NCBI GenBank assembly: GCA_910578975.1
Contig: CAJTRZ010000005.1
Span: 1-64,000, forward strand
DNA length: 64,000 nt
Direction of reading: 5' to 3'
Source of the DNA: an uncultured Eubacterium sp.
Lineage (GTDB): Bacteria > Bacillota > Clostridia > Lachnospirales > Lachnospiraceae
Part shown: one piece after another, positions 9,747 through 17,385 of the stretch
Numbering within the stretch: the stretch's first letter is position 1
Layout of the letters: each line of letters starts with the position of its first letter
Made by a program: the position numbers and the translations under genes
Notes under the pieces: model-generated
What the model was told of the DNA's origin: nothing
What the model saw: only the letters and a program-made list of their open reading frames with translations
The model's database searches: none

Positions 9747-9847
9747 TATAAATCGTTTTATTTTAACAGATAGAACACAAAATAATCACATATGAACTTT
9801 AAACTCTTTTTAGAAGTTAAATAATTTATGTGAAAGGAGACTATAAA

Positions 9848-11224
9848 ATGTCAGAAGAGAATATGAACGGATATTATCAAAGTCAGGATAATAATCAGTT
9901 TAACAATCCAAAAAACAATAAAAATAATAAGGGGATGATTGCAATTATTGTTGCAGCCATTTCTGTTGTTGTAATTATTGGATGTGCAATAGCAATTGTG
10001 GCTTTACTAAAGAAAGACACTGGAAAACTAGGACAGAATTCAGTGGGTACAGAGAAACAGTCAAGCGAACATTATGAAGATATCGGTTCTACGAATGCTA
10101 CACAGAATACAAATGCAGATGGTTCTGTTGTTGTGACGGATGTATCCGGAGTGGTAGAGAATACGATGCCGTCAATTGTAGCAATTACAAGTAAAACAGT
10201 TATGGAACAGTCAAATCAGTATGGTTCTATTTATGATTACTTTTTCGATGGAAGAGGTGGAGGAACTGATAAATATGAAGTTGAAGGTGCAGGTTCTGGT
10301 ATTATTGTAGACCAGACAGATACAGAATTGTTAATCGTAACAAATAACCATGTTGTGGAAGGCGCAAATAGTCTGAAAATACAGTTTGACGGAATGGAAT
10401 CCAAAGATGCTGTAGATGGTTTTATTAAGGGAACGAACGCAAATGTGGATGTTGCTGTTGTAGCTGTGAAATTAAAGGATATTCCACAAAATACATTAAA
10501 AAATATTAAGAAAGCTACATTAGGTGATTCTGACCAGTTGAAAGTAGGAGAAGGTGTAATTGCTATTGGTAATGCTTTAGGATATGGTCAGTCAGTAACA
10601 ACTGGAGTTATTAGTGCAAAAGACAGAGAAGCTACAATAGAAAATAAAACAATGAAGCTTTTGCAGACAGATGCGGCAATCAATGGTGGTAACAGTGGTG
10701 GAGCATTATTAAATGCCAAGGGTGAAGTTATTGGAATAAACGTAGCGAAGTATTCATCTAACGGTTCAACAAGTGCCAGTGTGGAAGGAATGGGATTTGC
10801 TATTCCGATTACATCAGTGAAAAGCATTATTAGTAATCTTGAAACAAGACAGACAAGAGAGAAGTTAGATGCGGATAAGCAGGGTTATCTTGGAATTACA
10901 AGCAAATATGATGTGACAGCAGATATTTCAGAGGCATATTCTATGCCAACCGGAATCTATATTTATGAGACAACAAAGGGCGGGCCAGCAGATAAGGCAG
11001 GCATTCAGTCAGGAGATATTATCAGAGAGTTTGACGGACAGCAGGTAGATTCTATGGATGCATTACAGAATATTGTACAGTATTATAAACCGGGTGAAAA
11101 AATTAAAGTGAAAATAGCTTATGCTTCCGGAAGAGAATATAAAGAAAAGGATGTTACGGTTACTCTGGCGGATAAGAGTACAATAGAGAATTTACAGAAA
11201 TCCAATACTCGTACAAATGGGTAG
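9848..11224 (+). CDS. htrA: HtrA/DegP-like serine protease with one PDZ domain
   Basis: A membrane-anchored quality-control protease acting outside the cytoplasm. From the ATG at 9848 it has 458 residues: an Asn/Gln-rich cytosolic tail, a transmembrane helix (about 30-55), a trypsin-like domain with H168 (NNHVVEG), D201 (NVDVAVV) and S283 (GGNSGGAL), and a C-terminal PDZ domain (about 350-440). A GTG at 9830 in the same frame is too early, because AAAGGAGA at 9833-9840 fits only the ATG at 9848. It is followed by the hairpin-repeat array. Confidence 0.93.
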   Translation: MSEENMNGYYQSQDNNQFNNPKNNKNNKGMIAIIVAAISVVVIIGCAIAIVALLKKDTGKLGQNSVGTEKQSSEHYEDIGSTNATQNTNADGSVVVTDVSGVVENTMPSIVAITSKTVMEQSNQYGSIYDYFFDGRGGGTDKYEVEGAGSGIIVDQTDTELLIVTNNHVVEGANSLKIQFDGMESKDAVDGFIKGTNANVDVAVVAVKLKDIPQNTLKNIKKATLGDSDQLKVGEGVIAIGNALGYGQSVTTGVISAKDREATIENKTMKLLQTDAAINGGNSGGALLNAKGEVIGINVAKYSSNGSTSASVEGMGFAIPITSVKSIISNLETRQTREKLDADKQGYLGITSKYDVTADISEAYSMPTGIYIYETTKGGPADKAGIQSGDIIREFDGQQVDSMDALQNIVQYYKPGEKIKVKIAYASGREYKEKDVTVTLADKSTIENLQKSNTRTNG

Positions 11225-11245
11225 AGTAAAGAAAAATAGAAAGTA

Positions 11246-11450
11246 AATAAGCAATACACAAGGACATCCTTTTGGGATATCCTCGTCGTGCTAAACATGT
11301 ATGTGATAAAATGAATAAGCAATACACAGAAAAATCCACTTAGTGAAATTTTCTGTCGTGCTAAACGCATGAGTGATAAAAAGAATAAGCAATACACAAG
11401 GATATCCCTTTGGGTTATCCTTGTCGTGCTAAACGCACTATATAATAAAA
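11246..11450 (+). repeat. Array of three ~69-bp hairpin repeats
   Basis: Three tandem units start at 11246, 11314 and 11384 (periods 68 and 70). Each opens with AATAAGCAATACACA and closes with GTCGTGCTAAAC; in between lies a 9-13-bp imperfect stem. The flanks are conserved, but the stem arms differ (AGGACATCC/GGATATCCT; AGAAAAATCCACT/AGTGAAATTTTCT; AAGGATATCCC/GGGTTATCCTT) while still pairing, so structure rather than sequence is kept. The array lies in the 436-base gap between htrA and the clpX-like gene. Function is unknown. Confidence 0.85.
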
Positions 11451-11519
11451 GAAATACAGATATAAAATCAAATAAATTCGATTTTATATCTGTACTTCTT
11501 TTATTATGCATTGCTTATT
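11444..11519 (+). repeat. 26-bp inverted repeat followed by reverse copy of the array box
   Basis: Arms 11444-11469 and 11480-11505 match at 25 of 26 positions around a 10-base loop. Immediately after, ATTGCTTATT at 11510-11519 is the exact reverse complement of the AATAAGCAAT box that begins each upstream repeat, so the whole 11246-11519 block is bounded by inverted 10-bp boxes. It could be a transcription terminator or regulatory RNA fold, or a non-autonomous mobile element. From 11520 to the clpX-like start I see only AT-rich sequence with no further structure. Confidence 0.8.
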
Positions 11520-11660
11520 AGATGTCGAATGTTATATTTTGTGTGTTTTATTTTAGTGCAAGATGTGATAAACTACGTTAAGATGTCAATTTAACCTTGA
11601 CACATATGATTATAAATTGGGAAAAATATCAAGTAGTATATTTTGATTAAGAGGTACAAT

Positions 11661-13157
11661 ATGAGTGATAAAGAATTTGAGAATGAAGACGTTGTAAAGG
11701 AAACAGAGGAAATAGACTTTTCAGAGAGTGAACAAAAAGATAGTGATGATATAGACAGAAATGACATGGAAGATTATAGTGATGAGAGTAATGAAGATGA
11801 ATATGAAAAAATCTGCTATGTCTGTAGAAGACCGGAAAGTAAAGTTGGTACGATGATAGATATGCCGGGAGGGATATGTGTGTGTGCTGACTGTCTTCAA
11901 AAAAGCTTTAACAGTTTTCAGAATATTGGCATGAATGTAAACATCAGTGAGGAAGAATTAAAGAGTTTGCTAAATATGCCGGGTATACATATGATGTCTC
12001 CGGAGGATTTCAGAAAAGATATTCCTAATAAACAGAAGTTAAAGAAAAAGAGAAGTGAGGAAAAGAAAGAAGAGCCGGTGATTGATATCAAAAAAATTCA
12101 GGCACCACACTTGATTAAAGAAAAGTTAGATGATTATGTTATTGGGCAGGATTACGCAAAAAAAGTAATGTCTGTTGCTGTATATAATCATTATAAGAGA
12201 GTTGCAACCAACACAATGGATGAAATTGAAATTGAGAAGTCGAATATGTTAATGATTGGACCAACTGGTTGTGGAAAAACTTATATGGTAAAAACATTGG
12301 CAAAGCTTTTAGATGTACCTTTGGCAATAACAGATGCTACATCTTTAACAGAAGCAGGATATATTGGTGATGATATTGAGAGTGTCTTATCAAAACTTCT
12401 GGCTGCGGCAGACAATGATGTAGAGCGGGCAGAGACAGGTATTGTATTTATAGATGAAATAGATAAAATTGCCAAAAAGGATTCCAGCAGAAGCAGGGAT
12501 GTTAGTGGAGAATCTGTTCAGCAGGGATTGCTAAAATTGTTGGAAGGCAGTGAGGTTGAAGTTCCGGTAGGTGCTACAAGCAAAAATGCTATGGTTCCGC
12601 TTGCTACAGTAAATACAAAAAATATTTTGTTTATCTGTGGTGGGGCATTTCCAGACCTGGAGGATATTATTAAAGAGAGGCTAAATAAGCAGGCTGCAAT
12701 TGGGTTTTTAGGAGATTTATCCGATAAATATGATAAAGATAAAAATGTTATGAGTAAAGTTTCAGGCGAGGATTTGAGAAAGTTTGGAATGATTCCGGAA
12801 TTTCTTGGAAGGTTGCCAATTGTGTTCACTTTAGAAGGCTTGAGTGAAGAAATGTTAGTAAGAATATTGACAAAGCCAAAGAATGCAATTATTAAACAAT
12901 ATCAGAAATTGTTAGAGTTAGATGAAGTGAAACTGGACTTTACAGAGGATGCATTGAGGATAATTGCCAAAAGAGCAATGGATAAAAAGACCGGGGCAAG
13001 AGCTTTACGTTCTATTATTGAGGATTTTATGCTTGACATTATGTATGAAATTCCAAAAGATGAACATATAGGAACGGTAACAATTACAGAAGAATATATA
13101 CAAGGGACAGGTGGTCCGTTAATTGGAATGCGTGGACAGGATTTGTTAGAGGGATAG
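11661..13157 (+). CDS. clpX: ClpX-like AAA+ unfoldase with acidic N-terminal extension
   Basis: An ATP-dependent unfoldase expected to feed substrates to ClpP. From the ATG at 11661 it has 498 residues: an acidic tail of about 48 residues, a C4 zinc finger (C52, C55, C75, C78), Walker A GPTGCGKT at 200-207, Walker B FIDEID at 263-268 (D265, E266), pore loop AGYIGDD and an IGF tripeptide at 347-349 as in the ClpP-docking loop. It is longer than the usual 410-430 residues and has altered pore-region residues, so it may be a second ClpX paralogue. No clpP is adjacent. GAGG at 11651-11654 selects this start over a TTG at 11643. Confidence 0.88.
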   Translation: MSDKEFENEDVVKETEEIDFSESEQKDSDDIDRNDMEDYSDESNEDEYEKICYVCRRPESKVGTMIDMPGGICVCADCLQKSFNSFQNIGMNVNISEEELKSLLNMPGIHMMSPEDFRKDIPNKQKLKKKRSEEKKEEPVIDIKKIQAPHLIKEKLDDYVIGQDYAKKVMSVAVYNHYKRVATNTMDEIEIEKSNMLMIGPTGCGKTYMVKTLAKLLDVPLAITDATSLTEAGYIGDDIESVLSKLLAAADNDVERAETGIVFIDEIDKIAKKDSSRSRDVSGESVQQGLLKLLEGSEVEVPVGATSKNAMVPLATVNTKNILFICGGAFPDLEDIIKERLNKQAAIGFLGDLSDKYDKDKNVMSKVSGEDLRKFGMIPEFLGRLPIVFTLEGLSEEMLVRILTKPKNAIIKQYQKLLELDEVKLDFTEDALRIIAKRAMDKKTGARALRSIIEDFMLDIMYEIPKDEHIGTVTITEEYIQGTGGPLIGMRGQDLLEG

Positions 13158-13175
13158 TGATATCCCTCTTTTTTG
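13148..13175 (+). terminator. Terminator overlapping the clpX-like stop codon
   Basis: A perfect 9-bp stem AGAGGGATA/TATCCCTCT with a GTGA loop is followed by a T run. The left arm contains the last codons and most of the stop codon. Confidence 0.9.
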
Positions 13176-13319
13176 ATAATAGTTCAGCCATGCACAAAAA
13201 GGAATGTAAATTTAAAGGAATGCTTGCAGGACTTTAAATTTACATTCTTTTTTGTATATGGTGAACAACCACAGCGAAGAAAAGCCGAGAGATTTTCGAG
13301 CTGATGGCTGAACTATTAT
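13176..13319 (+). repeat. Structured repeat element, copy 1 (upstream of the Csp-like subtilase)
   Basis: A 144-bp unit bounded by a perfect 16-bp inverted repeat (ATAATAGTTCAGCCAT at 13176-13191 and its complement at 13304-13319). Inside is a 22-bp near-perfect hairpin (13196-13217 with 13232-13253) with a 14-base loop GAATGCTTGCAGGA, flanked by A and T runs so that it could terminate transcription in both directions. A 3' module with CAGC...GCTG pairing follows. A second copy lies at 15091-15232. Confidence 0.88.
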
Positions 13320-13375
13320 AAAATTTTTCATCATTTTCTATATGGAACATAGATTAATTACAAGGGGGGAAGAAT

Positions 13376-15088
13376 ATGCCGGATTGTAGAGAGATTATAA
13401 TGTCAGAAGAATATGGGGATTTTATTGCCGAATATGGAGCTGGAAGAGAAAGGGCTTTGGAGCAATATAAAGATTTATGCACACAGATAGTAAATGATAG
13501 ATATATATGTATTTATGAAAGGTTGGATAATGTTCCTGATTTTGGTGTTGCTGTAAGTACATATAATGCTATTCCGAAATTATATGGATTAATGGACACT
13601 ACAGCAGTAGCAGAGACTGGCTCGGTGAGACTACAGAATCAGACTGGCTTTGAACTCAAGGGGAAAGGTGTGATTATAGGATTTATAGATACAGGAATTG
13701 ACTATACAAATGATATATTTAACAATACTACTGGACAGACAAGAATTATCAATATCTGGGATCAGACTGATAATATGGGAAATCCTCCCGAGGGGTTCAG
13801 CTATGGGAGTGAGTATACAATGGATGATATTAACAGGGCTTTGCAAAGTGAAAATCCTCTGGATATTGTGCCACAGACAGATGAAATCGGACATGGGACC
13901 TTTATGGCGGGAGTGGCTTGTGGAAAAGATGATGAGCAGCAGGATTTTGTAGGAAGTGCACCGGAGAGTTTTATCGCGATGGTAAAATTGAAACAGGCAA
14001 AACAATATCTTAGGGAGTACTTTTTGATAGACAATAGTGAACCGGTTTATCAGGAGAATGATATTATGCTTGCGGCAAGTTATCTACGACAGCTTCACAT
14101 AAGATATAATATGCCTGTTGTGATTGTATTGGGTTTGGGCAGTGGAAGTGGAGACAGATCCGGTGGTCTGCCATTGGCACAGTATGTGGATGAACTGGCA
14201 CAGTATATTGGGCAGAGCGTAGTTGTATGTTCTGGAAATGAGGGCAATGAAAGACTTCATTATAGTGGAAGGGTAACAGAGACCGATGTGGATGAAGTGG
14301 AAATCAGAGTTGGAGAAAATGAAAGTGGCTTTGTGCTCGAATTGTGGGGAAATACTCCAGATTTATTTTCTGTTTCTTTTATATCACCATTGGGAGAGAG
14401 TGTTCCCCGCATCCCGGCAAGAAAAGGCGTAAGCCAACAGGTTAACTTTTTGTTGGAGGGAACAACTATTAACGTAGATTACAGTTTGGTAGAGGCGGGA
14501 AATGGTGAGGAATTAGTGTTTATGAGATTTGTTAAGCCTTCTCCTGGAATCTGGACAATCAGAGTATATGGGAGCAATATTTTAAATGGTAATTTTAATA
14601 TATGGGGGAATCTACGGCAGTTTGTTAATAGTGAAACATTTTTTCTAAAGCCTAATCCTGAAATAACATTAACTACGCCTGCTAGTGCTGAAAGAGTAAT
14701 AACAGTAGGTGGATATGACAGCAATTCAGGTGCATTTTTTCCAAGGTCAGGCAGAGGATTTACAAATGATAATAATATTAAGCCGGATATTGTTGCACCG
14801 GCGGTAAATGTGTTTGGCCCTGATGTGGGAAGAAGTGCTGCACTTTCAGGTGGATTCACAAGGAGAACCGGTACATCTATTGCAGCTGCACTTACTGCAG
14901 GGTGCTGTGCTCAGATGTTTGAGTGGGGATTGGTTAAGAGAAATGACATCTATATGAGAGGAACTTACATCAAAAGTTATTTTATAAGAGGGGCAAACAG
15001 GGATAGAGATATTACATATCCGAGTAGAGAATGGGGATATGGAAAATTAGATGTATTCAGTAGTTTTCTGATATTGACGCGGACGTGA
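13376..15088 (+). CDS. Subtilisin-family (S8) peptidase, Csp-like, without signal peptide
   Basis: A 570-residue serine protease with all three catalytic residues: D105 (FIDTGID), H173 (GHGTFMAG) and S501 (GTSIAAAL). There is a short N-terminal prodomain-like region and a beta-rich insertion (about 300-440) as in the CspA/B/C germination proteases of Clostridia. There is no signal peptide, unlike the two other subtilases in the window, so it probably acts in the cytoplasm or forespore. AAGGGGGGAAG precedes the ATG. The gene is bracketed by two copies of a structured repeat. A role in germination is an inference from family resemblance only. Confidence 0.85.
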   Translation: MPDCREIIMSEEYGDFIAEYGAGRERALEQYKDLCTQIVNDRYICIYERLDNVPDFGVAVSTYNAIPKLYGLMDTTAVAETGSVRLQNQTGFELKGKGVIIGFIDTGIDYTNDIFNNTTGQTRIINIWDQTDNMGNPPEGFSYGSEYTMDDINRALQSENPLDIVPQTDEIGHGTFMAGVACGKDDEQQDFVGSAPESFIAMVKLKQAKQYLREYFLIDNSEPVYQENDIMLAASYLRQLHIRYNMPVVIVLGLGSGSGDRSGGLPLAQYVDELAQYIGQSVVVCSGNEGNERLHYSGRVTETDVDEVEIRVGENESGFVLELWGNTPDLFSVSFISPLGESVPRIPARKGVSQQVNFLLEGTTINVDYSLVEAGNGEELVFMRFVKPSPGIWTIRVYGSNILNGNFNIWGNLRQFVNSETFFLKPNPEITLTTPASAERVITVGGYDSNSGAFFPRSGRGFTNDNNIKPDIVAPAVNVFGPDVGRSAALSGGFTRRTGTSIAAALTAGCCAQMFEWGLVKRNDIYMRGTYIKSYFIRGANRDRDITYPSREWGYGKLDVFSSFLILTRT

Positions 15089-15090
15089 TA

Positions 15091-15232
15091 TAACAGTTCA
15101 GCCATGCACAAAAAAGAGTGGGTACTCAAAAGGACTGCTTGCAGGACTTGGAATACCCACTCTTTTTTGTATATGGTGGGCCAAATCAGCGAGAAGAAGC
15201 GGAGCGGAATCGAGCTGATGGCTGAACTGTTA
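15091..15232 (+). repeat. Structured repeat element, copy 2 (downstream of the Csp-like subtilase)
   Basis: Second copy of the element at 13176-13319, same orientation. The outer 15-bp inverted repeat is again perfect (TAACAGTTCAGCCAT, 15091-15105, with 15218-15232) although one pair changed from T-A to C-G. The inner hairpin (15110-15132 with 15147-15168) has an almost completely different arm sequence (AAAAAAGAGTGGGTA) but still pairs, and the loop GACTGCTTGCAGGA is conserved. It begins two bases after the subtilase stop and probably also terminates that gene. Confidence 0.88.
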
Positions 15233-15259
15233 CAGTACAAGAAAACAGATTGAAAAAAG

Positions 15260-15309
15260 AGCCAAATCAGCGAGAAGGAGCGAAGCCAAATCGAGCTGAT
15301 GGCTGAACG
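15260..15309 (+). repeat. Partial third copy of the 3' module of the structured repeat
   Basis: GCCAAATCAGCGAGAAG at 15260-15276 and the TCGAGCTGATGGCTGAAC that follows repeat the 3' half of copy 2 (15180-15227) with a few substitutions, without the hairpin half. ATCAGC...GCTGAT pairing is kept. A GTTACTC/GAGTAAC hairpin follows at 15310-15326. Apart from these pieces, the 338-base gap before proS shows only AT-rich sequence and a ribosome binding site. Confidence 0.75.
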
Positions 15310-15426
15310 GTTACTCATTGAGTAACTATTCAGTAAGAACGGTTGATTTTTAATATAAAGTATATTAAAATTAATTAGTTAGTGTAGTTATATACTGGAC
15401 AATATAAATATACAAGGAGAGTAAAG

Positions 15427-17163
15427 ATGAAATTATCAAAATTAGTGGGAGACAGATTTAAGGAAAGACCAGCAAACTGTTTGATTGACAGTCATGCACT
15501 GATGGTAAGAGGAGGATACATCAAAAATGTTGCAAACGGTATTTATTCTCAATTCCCGCCGATGAAAAGAATTTCACAGAAAATAGAAAATATCATTAGA
15601 GATGAGATGGATAAAATTGACGGACAGGAAGTATTGTTCCCTGTAACTCTTCCGGGAAGTCTTTGGGAAGAGTCAGGAAGATATGAAAGTGTTGGTTCAG
15701 AACTTCTCAGATTTCAGGACAGAACAGGAAGTAAGATGGTACTTGGCATGACACATGAGGAAGCTTCTGTACAACTTGTCAGAGAATATGCCAACAGTTA
15801 TGCAAAATATCCGTTTATGATTTATCAGATACAGACAAAATTCCGTGATGAGGCAAGACCACGTGCAGGACTTATCCGTGTACGAGAATTTACAATGAAA
15901 GATGCGTATTCATTCCACACGTCACAGGAAGATTTGGAACAGTATTATCAGAAATGCTATGATGCATATAATCGTATCTTTGCCCGTTGTGGCATACCGG
16001 AAGTTGCGGTAGTTGCATCTGATTCCGGTATGATGGGAGGAAGCATTTCCCATGAGTATATGCTTTTAACACCGGCAGGAGAGGATTCAATTGCTGTATG
16101 TCCAGAGTGCGGATATAGTGCTAATGTAGAGGCAGCACCTAGCATTATAGAAAATGAAAACAAGATTCCTATGGAAGATTTAAAAGAGGTGGCAACGCCG
16201 GGAACAGGTACAATTGAAGAATTGTGTGAGTTCTTGAATATACCAGCTGAAAATACAGCAAAGGCAGTCGTATATCAGAAAAATGAAGATGATAGTTTTG
16301 TTGTTGCATTTATTCGTGGTGACTTAGACATCCATGAGACAAAGCTGACAAATGCATTAGGTTTTGAAATTCATCCGGCTGTGATTGAGGATGATACAGT
16401 TCTTACTGCAGGATTTATTGGACCAGTAGGAATCAATGAAAAGGTAACTGTACTGTTTGACAATTCTTTAAAGGGAATTGATTACTTAGTAACTGGTGCA
16501 AATAAAATTGACGCTCATTATACTGGCTTTAATGTGGAAAGAGACTGTCCTGATGCAGTTTATGCAGATCTTGCTAAGATTGTGGAAGGCGGTATCTGTC
16601 CGGAATGTGGTAAACATTCAATTACTGTTTCAAGAGGTATTGAGGTAGGAAATATATTCCAGCTCGGTACAAAATATTCTAAGTCTATGGGATTCAAGTA
16701 TACAGATGAAAATGGTGAGGAGCAGTATCCGATTATGGGATGTTATGGTATTGGTGTAGGTAGAATGGCTGCTTCTATCTGTGAAGTGAGACATGATGAC
16801 TATGGTCCAATCTGGCCAATAACCATTGCACCATGGCAGGTACATCTGTGTTGTCTTCGTTCTGATGATACGGCATGTAAAGAGTATGCTGATAAGTTGT
16901 ATGAAACATTACAGAAGAAGGGAATTGAAGTCATTTATGATGACAGAAAGGTAAGACCGGGAGCAATGTTTGCTGATGCAGATTTGCTTGGTGTACCGGT
17001 AAGAGTAGTAGTCAGCCCTAGAAACATGGAGGAAAATTCTGTTGAGATTTCTACAAGAGATAAGCAGATTGATAAGCAGAAAACACCAATAGATGATGCA
17101 GTGGCTGAGGTCGAAAGAATTATAAAGAAATTAACAGATGATATTTTTGAATGTATTAAATAA
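15427..17163 (+). CDS. proS: Prolyl-tRNA synthetase, bacterial type
   Basis: Charges tRNA-Pro with proline. The 578-residue class II synthetase starts with the bacterial ProS signature (MKLSKLVGDRFKERP), has the motif 2 region (FRDEARPRAGLIRVREF), an inserted editing (INS/YbaK-like) domain between motifs 2 and 3 (about 225-390), motif 3 (CYGIGVGRMAASICE) and a C-terminal anticodon-binding domain. The length fits the bacterial editing form. A ribosome binding site AAGGAGAG precedes the ATG, and a strong terminator follows. Confidence 0.96.
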   Translation: MKLSKLVGDRFKERPANCLIDSHALMVRGGYIKNVANGIYSQFPPMKRISQKIENIIRDEMDKIDGQEVLFPVTLPGSLWEESGRYESVGSELLRFQDRTGSKMVLGMTHEEASVQLVREYANSYAKYPFMIYQIQTKFRDEARPRAGLIRVREFTMKDAYSFHTSQEDLEQYYQKCYDAYNRIFARCGIPEVAVVASDSGMMGGSISHEYMLLTPAGEDSIAVCPECGYSANVEAAPSIIENENKIPMEDLKEVATPGTGTIEELCEFLNIPAENTAKAVVYQKNEDDSFVVAFIRGDLDIHETKLTNALGFEIHPAVIEDDTVLTAGFIGPVGINEKVTVLFDNSLKGIDYLVTGANKIDAHYTGFNVERDCPDAVYADLAKIVEGGICPECGKHSITVSRGIEVGNIFQLGTKYSKSMGFKYTDENGEEQYPIMGCYGIGVGRMAASICEVRHDDYGPIWPITIAPWQVHLCCLRSDDTACKEYADKLYETLQKKGIEVIYDDRKVRPGAMFADADLLGVPVRVVVSPRNMEENSVEISTRDKQIDKQKTPIDDAVAEVERIIKKLTDDIFECIK

Positions 17164-17182
17164 ATACATATTTTAGAAAATG

Positions 17183-17208
17183 AAAGGGAGCGTGATGCTC
17201 CCTTTTTT
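17183..17208 (+). terminator. Terminator after proS
   Basis: A perfect stem AAAGGGAGC/GCTCCCTTT with a five-base loop is followed by TTT. Confidence 0.93.
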
Positions 17209-17254
17209 GTTTCTGTTTTTTAAATAAAAATATTTTTATTATCCGTTAACTGAT

Positions 17255-17284
17255 ATCGACTTATTTCGACTTAAATCGCCATAA
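17255..17284 (+). promoter_or_regulatory. Three 10-bp direct repeats upstream of the secreted subtilase
   Basis: ATCGACTTAT, TTCGACTTAA and ATCGCCATAA follow each other with an exact 10-base period, about one helical turn, 100 bases upstream of the gene start. This is the layout of a cooperative binding site for a regulator on one face of the DNA. The regulator is unknown. Confidence 0.4.
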
Positions 17285-17385
17285 ATAGTGAGAAAAATGT
17301 AGATAAAAGTGTTTTTATTTATTGCAACAATAGGTAAAAAATGGTACGGTTAAATTGTCGAATATTAGATTGGAGGGAAAGAACT

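Noticed and set aside
11246..11450. CRISPR array
   Set aside because: Only three units, with the conserved parts at both ends of a hairpin and no unique spacers of constant length; no cas genes in the window.
11119..11511. A 130-codon open frame on the minus strand across the hairpin array
   Set aside because: It is open only because the repeats lack stops in that frame; it overlaps the 3' end of htrA, has no ribosome binding site, and the repeated units do not keep a common peptide.
11246..11519. Antitoxin RNA of a type III toxin-antitoxin system
   Set aside because: Type III systems have a ToxN/AbiQ-type endoribonuclease gene right after the repeats. The next gene is a ClpX-like ATPase, and the units are about twice the usual length.
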